Assembly: GCA_038380435.1 (NCBI GenBank)
Contig: JAWZYU010000034.1
Location: 6,244,704-6,308,703, forward strand
Source: Ryuthela nishihirai
Taxonomy: Eukaryota > Arthropoda > Arachnida > Araneae > Heptathelidae
Length of the DNA: 64,000 bases
Reading direction: 5' to 3'
The notes beneath the pieces were generated by a model. The model was not told the DNA's origin and ran no database searches. It was given only the letters and a program-made list of their open reading frames with translations. Below are positions 45,815 to 56,675 of the stretch, one piece after another. The number at the start of each line of letters is the position of its first letter. Within the stretch, counting starts at the first letter, position 1. Both the position numbers and the translations under genes were made by a program.

Positions 45815-47068
45815 TTGGGGACCTTGGTAAAATCCAAAAACCTTCTTTTTCTCCAAGGGAAGAGAGTTACAACTCCTCCAGCAAAGTGGTGGAGAAGAAG
45901 GAGGCAAGGTATTAAAATGCCCTTTACAAAATTGCCTTCTAGTCATTGGAAAAATTTCTGTACCAAGGAAATCATTTTTGCTCCTGTGCCCAAGGCCTTG
46001 TTCATTCTCATGAAACGATAAAAGTTTTTTGACTCAAAAACCGAAATAAAAAAAATATAACCTAAAGCCGAGCTGGCCAAACAGTTGAACAAATTCAATT
46101 GTTTGGTCAATCACATAGCTGCAAGTTTTAGATGGAAAAGATTGCTTTTTACATAGATTTAGGTGGAAAAGATTGTATTTTAATTAATGTAACAATGTCA
46201 CATTAATACAGGGTGATCAAAATGTAACTGTGCACCTGATAATTCTTAGTATAGCAATCTTCTGTTGTTAGAAGGTGCTGCCAGATAGGTATGAGTCAGG
46301 AAACAATCACCTGAATTACTCACTAGTTAATTCTTTTAATTAATCTGCATGAGAGAAATTTTAGTAAAATCTCCAAACATCACAGTTGAACCAAATCTAA
46401 GCATTGGCAGCTCTTCCAGAGTAGAATGCATTTTGCCAAAGGATTCTGGGACTCAAACTGAGAGCCCAAGCAGTTGTCATACAGTGCTTGTGAGTGGTAA
46501 CTTTTAAGCCTTTGATGTTAATTGTATGAGATTTGGATATGCACAAAAGGGCTAGATCAATAGGGTCTATTTACATTTAATAAATATATCACCTCTGTAC
46601 AGTAATGAAATCTGTTATGCAGGAATTTTACAAGTTCAAATTAGTATAACATCATGTCACTTTACACATCGATTGAGAGGACATACAGAGTTTCTAGAAT
46701 ACTGTCACTTAGGAATACAGCATTTTTATAGCCCACCAGTCTAATCCAATTTTATAAATGAAAATAACCACTCAATGGTGGTCAGAGCACCTGACATATA
46801 TTCAGAAAGTGATGCATCTGGCTTTCTACCTAGTTACAAACTACTTTTTTGCTAACTTAAAATTTATATGCATATTTTTATTTCTAGCTACACTTGCTAC
46901 AAATGGTAACAGAATACTGCTAATATGAAAGGCATTTATAGATGAAAAATATGGTATTTCATAACATCCACAGTGAAGTTAGAAACATGTATCCTATTAA
47001 CAACAAAATATTACTCCTAAGCAACAAAATATTACTCCTATTACTCCTAATGCCTGACAAGATACTTT
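45815..47068. other. No gene recognised
   Basis: AT-rich intronic sequence. A possible transposon end (ACAGGGTGATCAAAATGTAA, 46209-46228) resembles Tc1/mariner-type ends but has no partner nearby. Confidence 0.35.
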
Positions 47069-47072
47069 CCAG

Positions 47073-47141
47073 TTTAATATACCATAGAAAGATCTGTGGG
47101 AAAGGTCTCCTTTCCCACAGATCTTTCTATGGTATATTAAA
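47073..47141. repeat. Perfect 33-bp hairpin with 3-nt loop
   Basis: The left arm 47073-47105 and right arm 47109-47141 are exactly complementary, separated by TCT. Two short direct repeats flank it (ACAAAATATTACTCCTA twice at 47001-47040; CAGCAAAAACACATCACATA twice at 47142-47187). Such a near-zero loop is not normal for a MITE and suggests a local snap-back duplication. Confidence 0.93.
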
Positions 47142-47194
47142 CAGCAAAAACACATCACATATACTTCAGCAAAAACACATCACATAGACTTTTA

Positions 47195-47262
47195 CTCAGG
47201 GAGCTTAAACCCAGGTCCCTTTGATCATAGCAAAGTACTCTAACCACTCGGCAAGCTATATA
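47195..47262 (-). mobile_element. tRNA-derived SINE head fragment
   Basis: AACCCAGGTCCCTTTGATCA and CTCTAACCACTCGGC are the complements of box B and box A (GCCGAGTGGTTAGAG) of a SINE2-like head. No body follows. Confidence 0.55.
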
Positions 47263-47269
47263 ATTATAA

Positions 47270-47720
47270 ATGATGCAAGTGAGATAATACAAATCCATAA
47301 CCTCATACTCCACTAATAGGAAATAATTTGATAATTCTTTAACATGGGCCTTACACTACCTACTTTATTAATGTTAAGGATCTCTCGTTTGTAAGGAAGA
47401 GTGATGGCAAAATTAAGTAAAATGTGGATTTTTGAAATGATTGCAAAGCTTGCCATTTACAGGTTTTGTAATTAAAAAATGTATATCTATTTAGTATATT
47501 GGAAATATCTGATGAAAACTGGATCTAGGGATGGGACTAAAAAGAGACTGCCCACCTCCTACAAACAAACAGAACAAAAATTTTCATTATTTTAACTGTC
47601 TTCACTTCACTTGCACAATTATATTTATTTCAGCCAATGTTATTGAGATTTATATTTAAAAAGATTACAATCACAGTTACTCTACATCAATTTAATACAC
47701 ACAATCTTTAGCTGTACAGT
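47270..47720. other. No feature recognised
   Basis: AT-rich intronic sequence. Confidence 0.4.
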
Positions 47721-47727
47721 ATTTAAA

Positions 47728-48363
47728 ATCAATCCTATTCTCCCAATATGATTGCATAGAGGTTATCGTAACATCTTATCCAACTATATTGTCACGTGCA
47801 ATACATATCACTTTAAGCCACAATTAAGCTTGACATCAACTTTTAATTACAAAAAATTGACACAATGTAAAAGATATTAGAATTATTACCAGTTCAACCG
47901 ATTGGGCAGGCCCATGCTGTTCCAATTCTTCCAGATGATGTTCTTCCCAATATAACATTCCATACTGGATCAACTCTATTCCATTGTTTACTGGTAACGT
48001 TTTGGCTTAGTTATCAACAGAAGGAGACTTAACAGGAAATGCACAATTATATCATCAGTGTGATCTTCTTCTGTTGATAACTAAGCCAAAACATTACTAG
48101 TTAACAATAGAATAGAGTTGATCCAGTATGGAATGTTATATTGGGAAGAACATCATCTGGAAGAATTGGAACAGCATGGGCAGACCCAATCGAACCAGTA
48201 ATAATTCTAATATCTTTTATATTGTGTCAATTTTTTGTAATTAAAAGTTGTCAAGTTTAATTGTGGCTTAATGAGATAGCTTATGTATTGCACATGTGGC
48301 AATATAGTTGGATAAGATGTTATGATAATCCTTATGCAATCATATTGGGGGAATAGGATTGAT
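47728..48363. repeat. Large foldback element, two 300-nt arms, 36-nt spacer
   Basis: The left arm 47728-48027 and right arm 48064-48363 are reverse complements at well over 90% by eye, with only short gaps. Matching landmarks are TTCTTCCCAATATAACATTC / GAATGTTATATTGGGAAGAA and GGCTTAGTTATCAACAGAAG / CTTCTGTTGATAACTAAGCC. The element ends at ATCAATCC / GGATTGAT. No target duplication is evident and there is no coding sequence. It lies in ITPK1 intron 1, 348 bp past the exon 1 donor, so the pre-mRNA could fold into a long dsRNA. Confidence 0.93.
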
Positions 48364-48710
48364 GTTATTAGAGCTGTCTTCTAAAATGTGATGCTGATCT
48401 CCCAGTTTTAGATCCAATAGCTCTCTAATGTTACAAGATGACTACTCAGTCATGACTTGAATCCCCTCATTTCTGTTTTCTTGTTTCTGACATTCTGTGC
48501 GACTTGTGTTCTTGTTTCTGTGACATTTTATTGAATCTTCTGGTGTTTGAATAATTTGACAACCTAATGAGCTAACAGAAATTGCTTTACCTCAAAAAGT
48601 ACAAATGTTTTTATAATGACAATTCAAACCATAAACACATTTCCACTAGTTAAATATACTATATTTATGAATTTTAAATTTCGAATATATAATTTGAAAA
48701 AATTACTTAC

Positions 48711-48814
48711 CAGCATGTTTTGATAAATTCATTAACATTAAACTTTCTGCTTTTCTTTTCACTCCACCAATAACCTACACGAGGAATGGTTGATACGCTT
48801 GACACTAAGCTCAT
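48711..48814 (-). CDS. ITPK1: ITPK1 exon 1 (start codon to first splice site)
   Basis: On the minus strand the ATG is at 48814-48812. 34 codons plus two bases of the next codon precede a GTAAGT donor (48705-48710). It reads MSLVSSVSTIPRVGYWWSEK, then NVNEFIKTC. The block VGYWxSEKKxxK is the N-terminal landmark of inositol-tetrakisphosphate 1-kinases (the first strand-helix of the fold). The phase fits exon 2 exactly. No upstream in-frame ATG was needed. The 5' UTR is probably in 48815-49050. Confidence 0.88.
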
Positions 48815-49090
48815 TTCTTAATCTTATTAAAATTCTACACTATACTGAAAAAGTGATGGAAGTGGCTTCAGCTATTAAGTGAAATATGTTTGAGCAGAAA
48901 TAGAACCGGAAGAGATAAAAAATCATTTAGCTCCAAGGCCTATTTTTGTAGTAAATGCGTAGCGAATCGCACTATCCGCTAACGTTTACTAATTATATCA
49001 ATGGTGAACTCTCATTCACAGTTTATAGTAACATTTACTATTCCAAACTCTGTATATATAATACATGTCGCAATTTAAATACGATACTCT
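48815..49090 (-). promoter_or_regulatory. Probable 5' UTR and promoter region of ITPK1
   Basis: Directly upstream of the ITPK1 start codon. It contains ACCGGAAG (48906-48913), an ETS-type site on the plus strand, and CCTATTTTTG. No TATA box in a clear position. A transcription start cannot be placed from sequence alone; the assignment is by location. Confidence 0.35.
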
Positions 49091-49690
49091 ATCGGTGACC
49101 CTTGCCGAGGATAAACATTCAGTCAAGGAACTACTCCACCGCCCTTCCTCTTATCATCATCTCCAGATGTCAACACAGAAACTATTCCCTAGGGTTGTGG
49201 CACACTATAGCAAGGCTATTTAACATTTATATTAATTTCTTTACCTTCCCTTATTTCTTTTCTAATAAAAAACAGAGTTGCATTTGTCATATAATTTGAC
49301 TCCACCCAAAGTTTCACAATTCATCGCCAATAAGCCAAAGGCTATCTCTCTTGTGCGAGATTGCAGGAAGATGAATCACCTAAAACCGGCTAGCTACGCT
49401 TCAGTCTGCTTCAACCTACACTTAACCCTCGCACACGCTCACACTTTCACCTTTCACTTCGTTAATAATACACCAGTAGATGTCGCAAGCATAAATGTCC
49501 TATTTTCTAAAACTTTGGGACCGGCAATAATTATAAATTTGACTGTCTTTGTTTCAGAATATGTAGACTACTTACTTTTTAAATATTGCAAGAATTTAAA
49601 TATTGCTTATGAAACAAAAAAGTTAATACGATGGCATATGGATTCAACGTTCAAATTTTGCATTTTTAACCCTGCTGAATAATCAATTTT
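49091..49690. other. Intergenic, no gene supported
   Basis: A 134-codon open frame here has no recognisable domain and ordinary composition for chance. Treated as non-coding. Confidence 0.4.
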
Positions 49691-49694
49691 TTTT

Positions 49695-50045
49695 TAAGAC
49701 AGGTTTAATATTTTTTGGACTTGATTAGAGATTCGCAATCTCTTTCCGAATGGATCACACCATCGGTCCCAGTAGAGACGTTTCAAAGAGGGGCGTAGAT
49801 TGTAATTTTACCATTTCCAAGAAGAGTACAGACAGTTTAAGTATAGCCCCCTTCAATCTGTGAAAAATGTTGACGACACGGCCACCTCCAAATGAGATAA
49901 TATTACTAGAGATAGTTCTGGCAACGGACGCTATGAACGTGTACCACGGAGGTATGAATGAGTGGAGACGCCCTAACGTGCTTTCCGGCCGAAGGTCATG
50001 ATGCTGACGCAGCAGGCCGGTAACCAAGTTGTTGCTTCCAAAGCA
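49695..50045. other. GC-richer patch of unknown nature
   Basis: Compared with its surroundings this patch has many CpGs (ACGACACGGCC, CCGGCCGAAGG). It includes a palindrome AGAGATTCGCAATCTCT (49727-49743). It could be a promoter or a repeat; no coding content recognised in the 90-codon minus-strand frame. Confidence 0.35.
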
Positions 50046-50425
50046 AACCGCTATTTAAGACAATTATGAGTGTACTGAATTTTCATTTTGACTTCAAAGT
50101 CAACAGGTAGCTCTGGATTTACTATTTATTGATTAATTAATTCTACAGTTTTATTTGGAGAATTTTTCGGCTAACTGTTTCCTTTTCTGACAACAAAGTG
50201 CAGAAAGTGATGCAAATTAGCTTAAAATTATGATTTATAACATTTAGTTATAACTTTTTAAATTTTAACTGCTGGAAGTCACTTGTAAACTAGTTTGTAT
50301 TACATCATTATTAAAAACCTTAATTTGAAGTTATACTATTCATATTTACTGTTCTGACTGTAGCAATATGTGTGTTGTTTTGATATGAAGCCCCAAGATC
50401 TCATGGCTTCATCTCTACCACATAA

Positions 50426-50490
50426 GTAAATAAATAAAAAAATAAAATAAATACCCCCTCAAGCAGCTGCTTGGTGTGTCATCATCAAAA
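50426..50490 (-). mobile_element. SINE2 3' fragment
   Basis: AAATAAATACCCCCTCAAGC and AGCTGCTTG are the complement of the SINE2 3' end. The head is absent. Confidence 0.75.
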
Positions 50491-50924
50491 TTCTTTGTTT
50501 TTTTATATAGTCAAAATTCAAAACAAAAAAAATCAAACAGAAACATTAGCAAAACTGATATGTAAAATGCTTCTCGTCTCTCTTTATTTAATGGAAAGCT
50601 GAAATAAAAGATAATATCTATGTATTGGCCATAAGCTGACAGTGCATTTTAGTTTACAGTGCCAAAAAAAAAAGCATCTTTTCAAGAAATTTATTTGAAT
50701 AAAACAGTACAGAACGGTAAACCATAGAATTAAGTTTGAAATAAATATGTAAAATTTGTAACACACCTCTAAACTTGTTAAAGGGAAAAAAAATCTCTGG
50801 TGTGATGACACTCCCGATTTTTTGAGGTAGCTACATTCCTGAATTTGTGATTATTTATAAATATATTGCTGTTGCTATAAGAAGTAAAAAAAAAGAACTA
50901 AAATATATATTTATACAAAAAACA

Positions 50925-51360
50925 AACCGCCCCAGATGGTGGCTCCAACCCACCAGCTTTGTGTCTGTACTCTCAGCTTCATCTCTCCCCCATCTCATGC
51001 TCATTCTCCTTCCTCAACCAGAGTTAACAATCAATACAAAATACATAATTATTACAATCTCTGAAAAAAAAATCCCATAAGGATTAAAATACGTCCTTCC
51101 TCAGCCACAAAGGAAAAATTCAAAATAATATCTGAAAAAACTATATATAAAAAAAAGCAACTAAAAATTATACTAAGCAAAAAATAATGAAAATTAATAT
51201 ATATATATATCCACAGGGTGAAGGGAATATAATATCCATTAACAAAAATACGAAACGTTCCAGACAGTGGCTCGAACTCAACATCTCAGTGCCTAACTCC
51301 TCAGTCTCTCATATCTCCCTTTATGTACGCCTAACCTACCCCTCAACCAAAGTAAAAATA
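50925..51360. repeat. Two related copies of a repeat with tRNA box B-like block
   Basis: AACCGCCCCAGATGGTGGCT (50934) and AACGTTCCAGACAGTGGCTC (51253) begin two segments of about 110 bp. They continue alike (CTCTCAGC / CTCAGTCTC, CATCTC, CCTCAACCA) and lie about 320 bp apart. On the minus strand GGTTGGAGCC and AGTTCGAGCC resemble box B, so these may be old tRNA-derived SINEs. Confidence 0.5.
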
Positions 51361-52075
51361 AAATAACTACAAGCAATACACTCGCTCTATTTAAAATCCA
51401 TACAGAATTAAATAAATTCAGTATTCACCTTAAAAGGGAAAATTTGAACCCTATCAAAAGAATTAACGAAAAGGAGAAAAGCATTACACTCTCCTGTCTT
51501 CTTTTAACTAAAATTATTTTAAACAATTTGAAAATTTTCACCCTAAATAATGCACCCTTAAATGCTATCCAAATTTAAAAAAAAAGAAAGATTATTTTTC
51601 TCACCTTATGAAAATACTTTATTGTAATTTACTTTTCCCTTTTTACACTGAACTTATTAAATCATGAAGAGAGTAAACACTGAAACATTTAAACAAAATA
51701 ATAATATCTAATACTTCTACCTAAAATAAAATAAAAAACAAAAAAGAAACTCCCTGATATTTTAATCACCCCTATTTAAAAGTATGTAAATTCATCATCC
51801 ATTAAATAGAATACACACTAATATTCAATTACAGCCAACAAAAGTTTTTAACTGAGAAAGCTTGCAGAAGGAATTCTCAAATAAGCGTAACGTAAAATCA
51901 ATCAATCAATCAATATAAGAAGTACATCTTGATATTTGTCACTGAGTACAATCCTAAGAAAATGAAAAAAATCTGTTAAAGAATCGAGGTTTGTAACTCG
52001 AAATAAAACTGATTTCATAGCGGCGTAATTAGACCGTAAAGATACTTTATAAAAATGACAAACTGATCGATGAAA
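51361..52075. other. No feature recognised
   Basis: AT-rich sequence; simple CAAT repeats at 51899-51915. Confidence 0.4.
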
Positions 52076-52079
52076 GGCA

Positions 52080-52270
52080 ATTCCTGGTGTCTTTTTTGAA
52101 GGGCGATTCGTGCATCCAAAACGCTGAATAAATGAACATAACACAAATATCGTATAAAATCAATTTTTTATAGCGCAAGATACATTGCATTCCAACACTA
52201 CTGATCAATGTTTTGAATAGAACATGGTTGCCGCCGCATGTGAGGAGTGGCCATGTTGATACCTCCAAAA
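52080..52270. repeat. Repeat shared with 55060-55150 and 55740-55775
   Basis: CTGGTGTCTTTTTTGAAGGG, CGATTCGTGCAT and TGTTTTGAATAGAACATGG recur in the same order around the element inserted at 55182-55727. The segment contains an ATGGTTGCCGCC block like a YY1-type motif. Confidence 0.65.
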
Positions 52271-52931
52271 CAAACTTTCTACTGCCACAATCAAGCCTAC
52301 TTTTCGCACTTTTGCTTGCTTTTACTACGATATTTACTGCTTCTAGTATGATATTTACTACTTTTAGTATTAATTGTATCTCTAAGTGCATTTACATTAT
52401 TTCGATTTAATACATATATATTTTTCGGCAATGAACATTCCTGTATCGAATAGATATAGCAGAGTATTGTATATCTGTTCCGTTACATAACTATTACTTT
52501 GATTACAACAAACGTTTCATACAAATAAATAAATTTGAATGAATGGAACAATATTAAAAGAAATTATTAAATAATTTTGGAAATTTTTTTGATATGTTTC
52601 TCCAAATCAGTTTCTTTTTTAAACATTAATGATCTATACACAGCAAATATAGGGGCCGGATCTAGAGGAGGAGAGGTGGTAAAGGCCTATCTCTCCCTTT
52701 AGATCCTCTCACCTTTGACAATGCTCTAAGAGGAAAAGAGCTAAAAAAAATTGTAAATTTGAGCATATTTCATGAATTTTTGAAGAATTTTTCAAAACAA
52801 AACAAAGCGGAAAATGTTATATTACAATGGAATCCAGGGTCTTGCCCCCTTTTTCACCTTTTCCCGTCTCTTGTGCCCCCCCACCCCCCAGCACTTTTTT
52901 CCCATCTCTTGCCACCTTGTTTTTTTATTAC
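52271..52931. other. No feature recognised
   Basis: AT-rich with one CCCCCCACCCCCCA run near 52877. Confidence 0.4.
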
Positions 52932-53140
52932 GTACTTGTGGGCGAGTGGTTAGCGCACTTGGCTACTGATCTAAGGGACCTGGGTTGGAGCCCCGGATAA
53001 GGCATGGATGTATGTGTCGTTTTTCTCTGCAGAGGTCCTGCCATCCTCTCAGACCTTCTACTCTGGCATATAAACTGACAGGCTGCTGTCAGACCTCTGT
53101 GGCAAGCAGCTGCTTGAGGGGGTATTTATTTTTAATACAT
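52932..53140 (+). mobile_element. SINE2 copy, nearly complete
   Basis: The head GCGAGTGGTTAGCGCACTTG with box B GGTTGGAGCCC, the body TGACAGGCTGCTGTCAGACC and the end GGGGGTATTTATTTTTAATA match 34523-34733 closely. Confidence 0.9.
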
Positions 53141-53504
53141 AAGAGTGAAATTGAAATACCAATCACAAATACAGCATGCTAACTGTTTCCTATGTTAACT
53201 AAATTTTTTCTTATTCTACGAAAAAGGATAAATAAAAAAAACGCATTTAACGAAATTAAAACCAATAATCTAGAAATTACAACAATAGTGATTATATTTT
53301 TTAAGGAAATTTTATGTAATTAAATTTTTGGTGGAGACAGAATATAAAACGTATCTGCATTGATGCAAACAAATGTGCCTTCTTCTGAGCCTTCCTCCTA
53401 TTAAAGGGGAAATAAACTGAAGAAACATAGTCAATTATAATACTCATTGTTTAAAACAATTTTAATATTGCTGAAATTTTTATATGTCCTAACTGTACCA
53501 ATGT
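53141..53504. other. No feature recognised
   Basis: AT-rich. Confidence 0.4.
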
Positions 53505-53945
53505 TGGGATTTATGTATGCTAGAACCTCACCTGGCCCTCAGTGAGAAAGGGGACTCTTATAGGTTTGGAGAGGCTGCTATCCATCATATGTGATATTGA
53601 GCCATGTTCCCTTATGCAGGACAGTTATTGGGGTGTTATATCTTTGAGAAGCATCTTTTTGCATACAATAGGATATATGGCCAGGTCACAATGACCCCAA
53701 TGCTCAGAGGAGGTTATGGAAAAGGAATCTACTGGATATCTGTTAGGAGACAGATGGCATCCTCTTGTCAAGGCCATTCAGTGTGTTCTTTAATACGCAC
53801 AGTTTATGGCCCTCCTATACATAGGACGATGACTCAATCATGGATGGCAGCCTCTCCAAGCCTATTGGTATCACCTTTCTGGCAAAGGGCAGGTTTGAGA
53901 TTATCAGATAAAATCTGAATGTTGGGATATTTGGAACTCATACCA
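53505..53945. mobile_element. Two old SINE1 pieces in opposite orientation
   Basis: 53505-53622 is a plus-strand head/body fragment (GGAGAGGCTGCTATCCATCA). 53632-53945 is a minus-strand SINE1 that runs from the 3' part (GGATATATGGCCAGGTCACA) through CATTCAGTGTGTTCTTTAA and GGCAGCCTCTCCAAGCCTAT towards the head. Both are strongly diverged. Confidence 0.72.
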
Positions 53946-54378
53946 AACAAGTGTTTTTTTTTACAATGAATGAATTTTTATTTATATTTCATATTTATCT
54001 GAGAAGCCCAATCGTATAAAGTATATATGAATAATTCAACAATATAAAGGTAAAAAAGCAAATTTTTAAATGTGTGCACTGTTTTCAAATTTTAATAAAA
54101 TTTACAAAGGAATTAAATATAATTTTTATTGAGATATTCTTCATCATAAGATAAAACACACATTACTAATTTTGTGGTAAAATAAACGAAACTAGTCTAT
54201 ATTCGAATTACTTGCGGAACGATAGGAAACTGATTAGTGCATGTTTTTAAATAAGCTACAATTAGATTCTTATTAATAATAATTGGGGGGGGGGAACTGG
54301 AAGACTGAAGCTAATTTTCTTTTAAGGTTTTAATGGTAAGAAATTTCAGTACATTTCATTTAATCAGTAAAGTTTCCT
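53946..54378. other. No feature recognised
   Basis: AT-rich. Confidence 0.4.
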
Positions 54379-54640
54379 CAATGTACTGGAAGGACTGCCA
54401 TCCATCAGATGAGACATTAAACCATGGCCTGTGTGGGAAAAGAGCCACACCCTGTGCACGCTAAACAAAATGCTGGATAACCTTGATGGAAAGTTTTCAT
54501 CTGTCTCCTATAACAGATGACTTTGTGGCCTAACCCAGTGGGTAACCTTAGCCAATCTTCTTTGAGCCCTTGGGGTCCTTGTGACATACCATTTACCCCA
54601 TTGTGTGTAAAAAAATGTGGTATTCAATCGTAAAAAAAAG
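54379..54640 (+). mobile_element. Old SINE1 body and 3' part
   Basis: CTGGAAGGACTGCCATCCAT, CACCCTGTGCACGCTAAAC and TTTGAGCCCTTGGGGTCCTT match SINE1 downstream of its tRNA head. The end is at about 54640. Confidence 0.75.
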
Positions 54641-55055
54641 CATTCAAAATTTTCTGAATTTTTATAAGAATGCACTGTGAAACTCCGGAGTGAAATGAAA
54701 ATATCTTTAATGCATTATTATAATTTCCTACTTGAAGCAAATATATCTGCCTTAATCAAGATCCTGAACAAAATTTCAGTTATCAAACAAAATTATCTTT
54801 ATTTTCAGAAATCAAGCATTTCCTTAATTTTAAGGTGAAAAAGAATATTAATGTCATAAAATCATGTTCATATTTAATCATTGGATTCATTAATGCATTA
54901 AGCCTGAAAAAATGGAGAAATCTGCTTAAATTCAGAAAGGTATCTAAACGGAATTAAAACTCATATTTCATAACTGCATAAATAAAACAGAAAATGTTTC
55001 CACGTTATATGATTTATTTTATATTTTGATTAATTTGATAAAATTAGTAGTGAAA
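54641..55055. other. No feature recognised
   Basis: AT-rich. Confidence 0.4.
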
Positions 55056-55181
55056 TATAATTTCTGGTGTCTGCTTTGAAGGGCGATTCATATAATTGAA
55101 TGCTGAAAAAGCAGCTAAAATATAAAATTAACAAATCGTCAAGTTTTTCAGAGCAGATATCATTCTGTTACTACAGTTAGA

Positions 55182-55727
55182 GCCACCCCCAATAGGGAAC
55201 CACCTTGACGTGGTGGGGAGGCTTCGGGCTAAGCAACCCGGTCGAAGGCTGTGCCGGCCGGATTAGGTCCCCGGTTGGACATAGCCAAGACCAACCGAGG
55301 TTGAGGATGCCACCGACCGGTTTCTTGCGCCGGTTGGATGGTGGACGGTGTCTGAGACCTCACCTATCAGGTGCTCTGGGATGAACAGTTCGAGGGCTCT
55401 TCTGAAAAGATTTGTGCCCCAGTAGGTCGAGCCATCTTAAAAGTCTGGGCCTTACTAAGAGTCTCCACCCCGGATGCCGTGCCGAGCGAAGGTGGATCTA
55501 TATATCCTTGTTCATGGCTAACCAGGGAACAGATTAAAGTTAGATTTCTTCCGGTGGTTAGCTTTCCTTTTATATGACTGCTGCCATGTGAGGTCGGGGT
55601 TGAGGTGCGTCTATATGGCGCATTCTTGCCCCCGGCTCTAGATAGTCATGGCTTTTCATAACCAGGTAGTGTCGTCAGACGGGGAATCAGGAATTGCCGT
55701 GGTTGCATAAGATCGCAACAAAAGAGA
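55182..55727 (+). mobile_element. 546-bp GC-richer element with 12-bp target duplication
   Basis: Flanked by ACTACAGTTAGA (55170-55181 and 55728-55739). It starts with GCCACCCCCAATAGGGAACC and the palindromic CCACCTTGACGTGGTGG, a start like the 5' region of several LINE families. It has no RT. The right end is AT-poor until GCAACAAAAGAGA. A short non-autonomous retroelement or an internally deleted LINE are both possible. It is inserted into a repeat also seen at 52080-52270. Confidence 0.8.
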
Positions 55728-55754
55728 ACTACAGTTAGATCTAATGTTTTGAAT

Positions 55755-56585
55755 AGAACAACATGGCTGCCGGGCAGTCGCTCTAGCATCAACTTTAACT
55801 GCTTAGGGCGTCTCCTCTTCCTTCTTACCTCCATGGCAGAGAATGGAGGTAGGAAAAGAGGGAGATGCCTTATCGCTTGAAAACTGTAACCGACGTCGCC
55901 ATATTGCTCTTTCTCGTAAGCGTGCGTTGTCTATGTTAACGAACGAGAGATTGTGCAAAAACGTTAGCTCCTACATAGCATATTCTTGCATAAATTAACC
56001 TGGAAAATAGGTAAAAGGAATGGCATTTCGTTGGTAAGAAGTTGGGATAGATATTTTCTTCCGGAATTTTCAAACTTTTCGTTATTTTAATTACATTGGA
56101 AAGTAGCGTAAACAATTGCTAATACTGCTACATATATATTGCTAAAATGCCTACTGTTTTCAAATGTCCCCTCATTCCCCTTTTTTGCGTGGAGATTATT
56201 ATTGTTGAATTGCTTTCATTTGATATATAATTTATTACGATAGATGTTTAAAATGAACCTCAACAACAGTTTTTAAAAACCACAGATAAATTTGATCATG
56301 GTTTTCAACTTAAGACTTTGCAAACACATTCAAACACAAAAAAGAATTAAAACAGAGTAAATTGCCATGTACCTACTATTAATAATACTATTATTAGGAA
56401 ATGTTACGATTTAACTGTGCTAGTATTCACACAAAACATTCACATACAATTACAACTAACCTTTCAGCTCGAAAATCAGGGTAGGAGTAACATGGCAGTT
56501 TCAGCTACACTAGTCATCTATGCTAATTGATAGTAAGGGCGCCTCCCCTTATTCTTACCTCCATGAGACAGAGAGGCGTGTTTGG
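55755..56585. repeat. Diverged repeated segment with CpG-rich blocks
   Basis: GGGCGTCTCCTCTTCCTTCTTACCTCC-type sequence at 55806-55832 recurs as GGGCGCCTCCCCTTATTCTTACCTCC-type sequence at 56538-56563. In both cases an AACATGGC block and TTGATAG / CATCAAC-like sequence come before it. The CpG-rich block ACCGACGTCGCCATATTG (55890-55907) lies between. It may be promoter-like but no gene is identified. Confidence 0.45.
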
Positions 56586-56675
56586 ATTGAGTGAACAGAT
56601 ATTTCACCACGATCTTAGACTTACTTGAATCGTGTACTAACTACTGAAAAGTACTGTAAAAGCAGTAATTCGATG

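Noticed and set aside
46209..46240. Mariner-like terminal repeat
   Set aside because: A single end-like sequence without partner, TA symmetry or transposase; kept only as a remark.
49278..49682. 134-codon open frame upstream of ITPK1
   Set aside because: No domain, no splice context, and composition as expected for chance.
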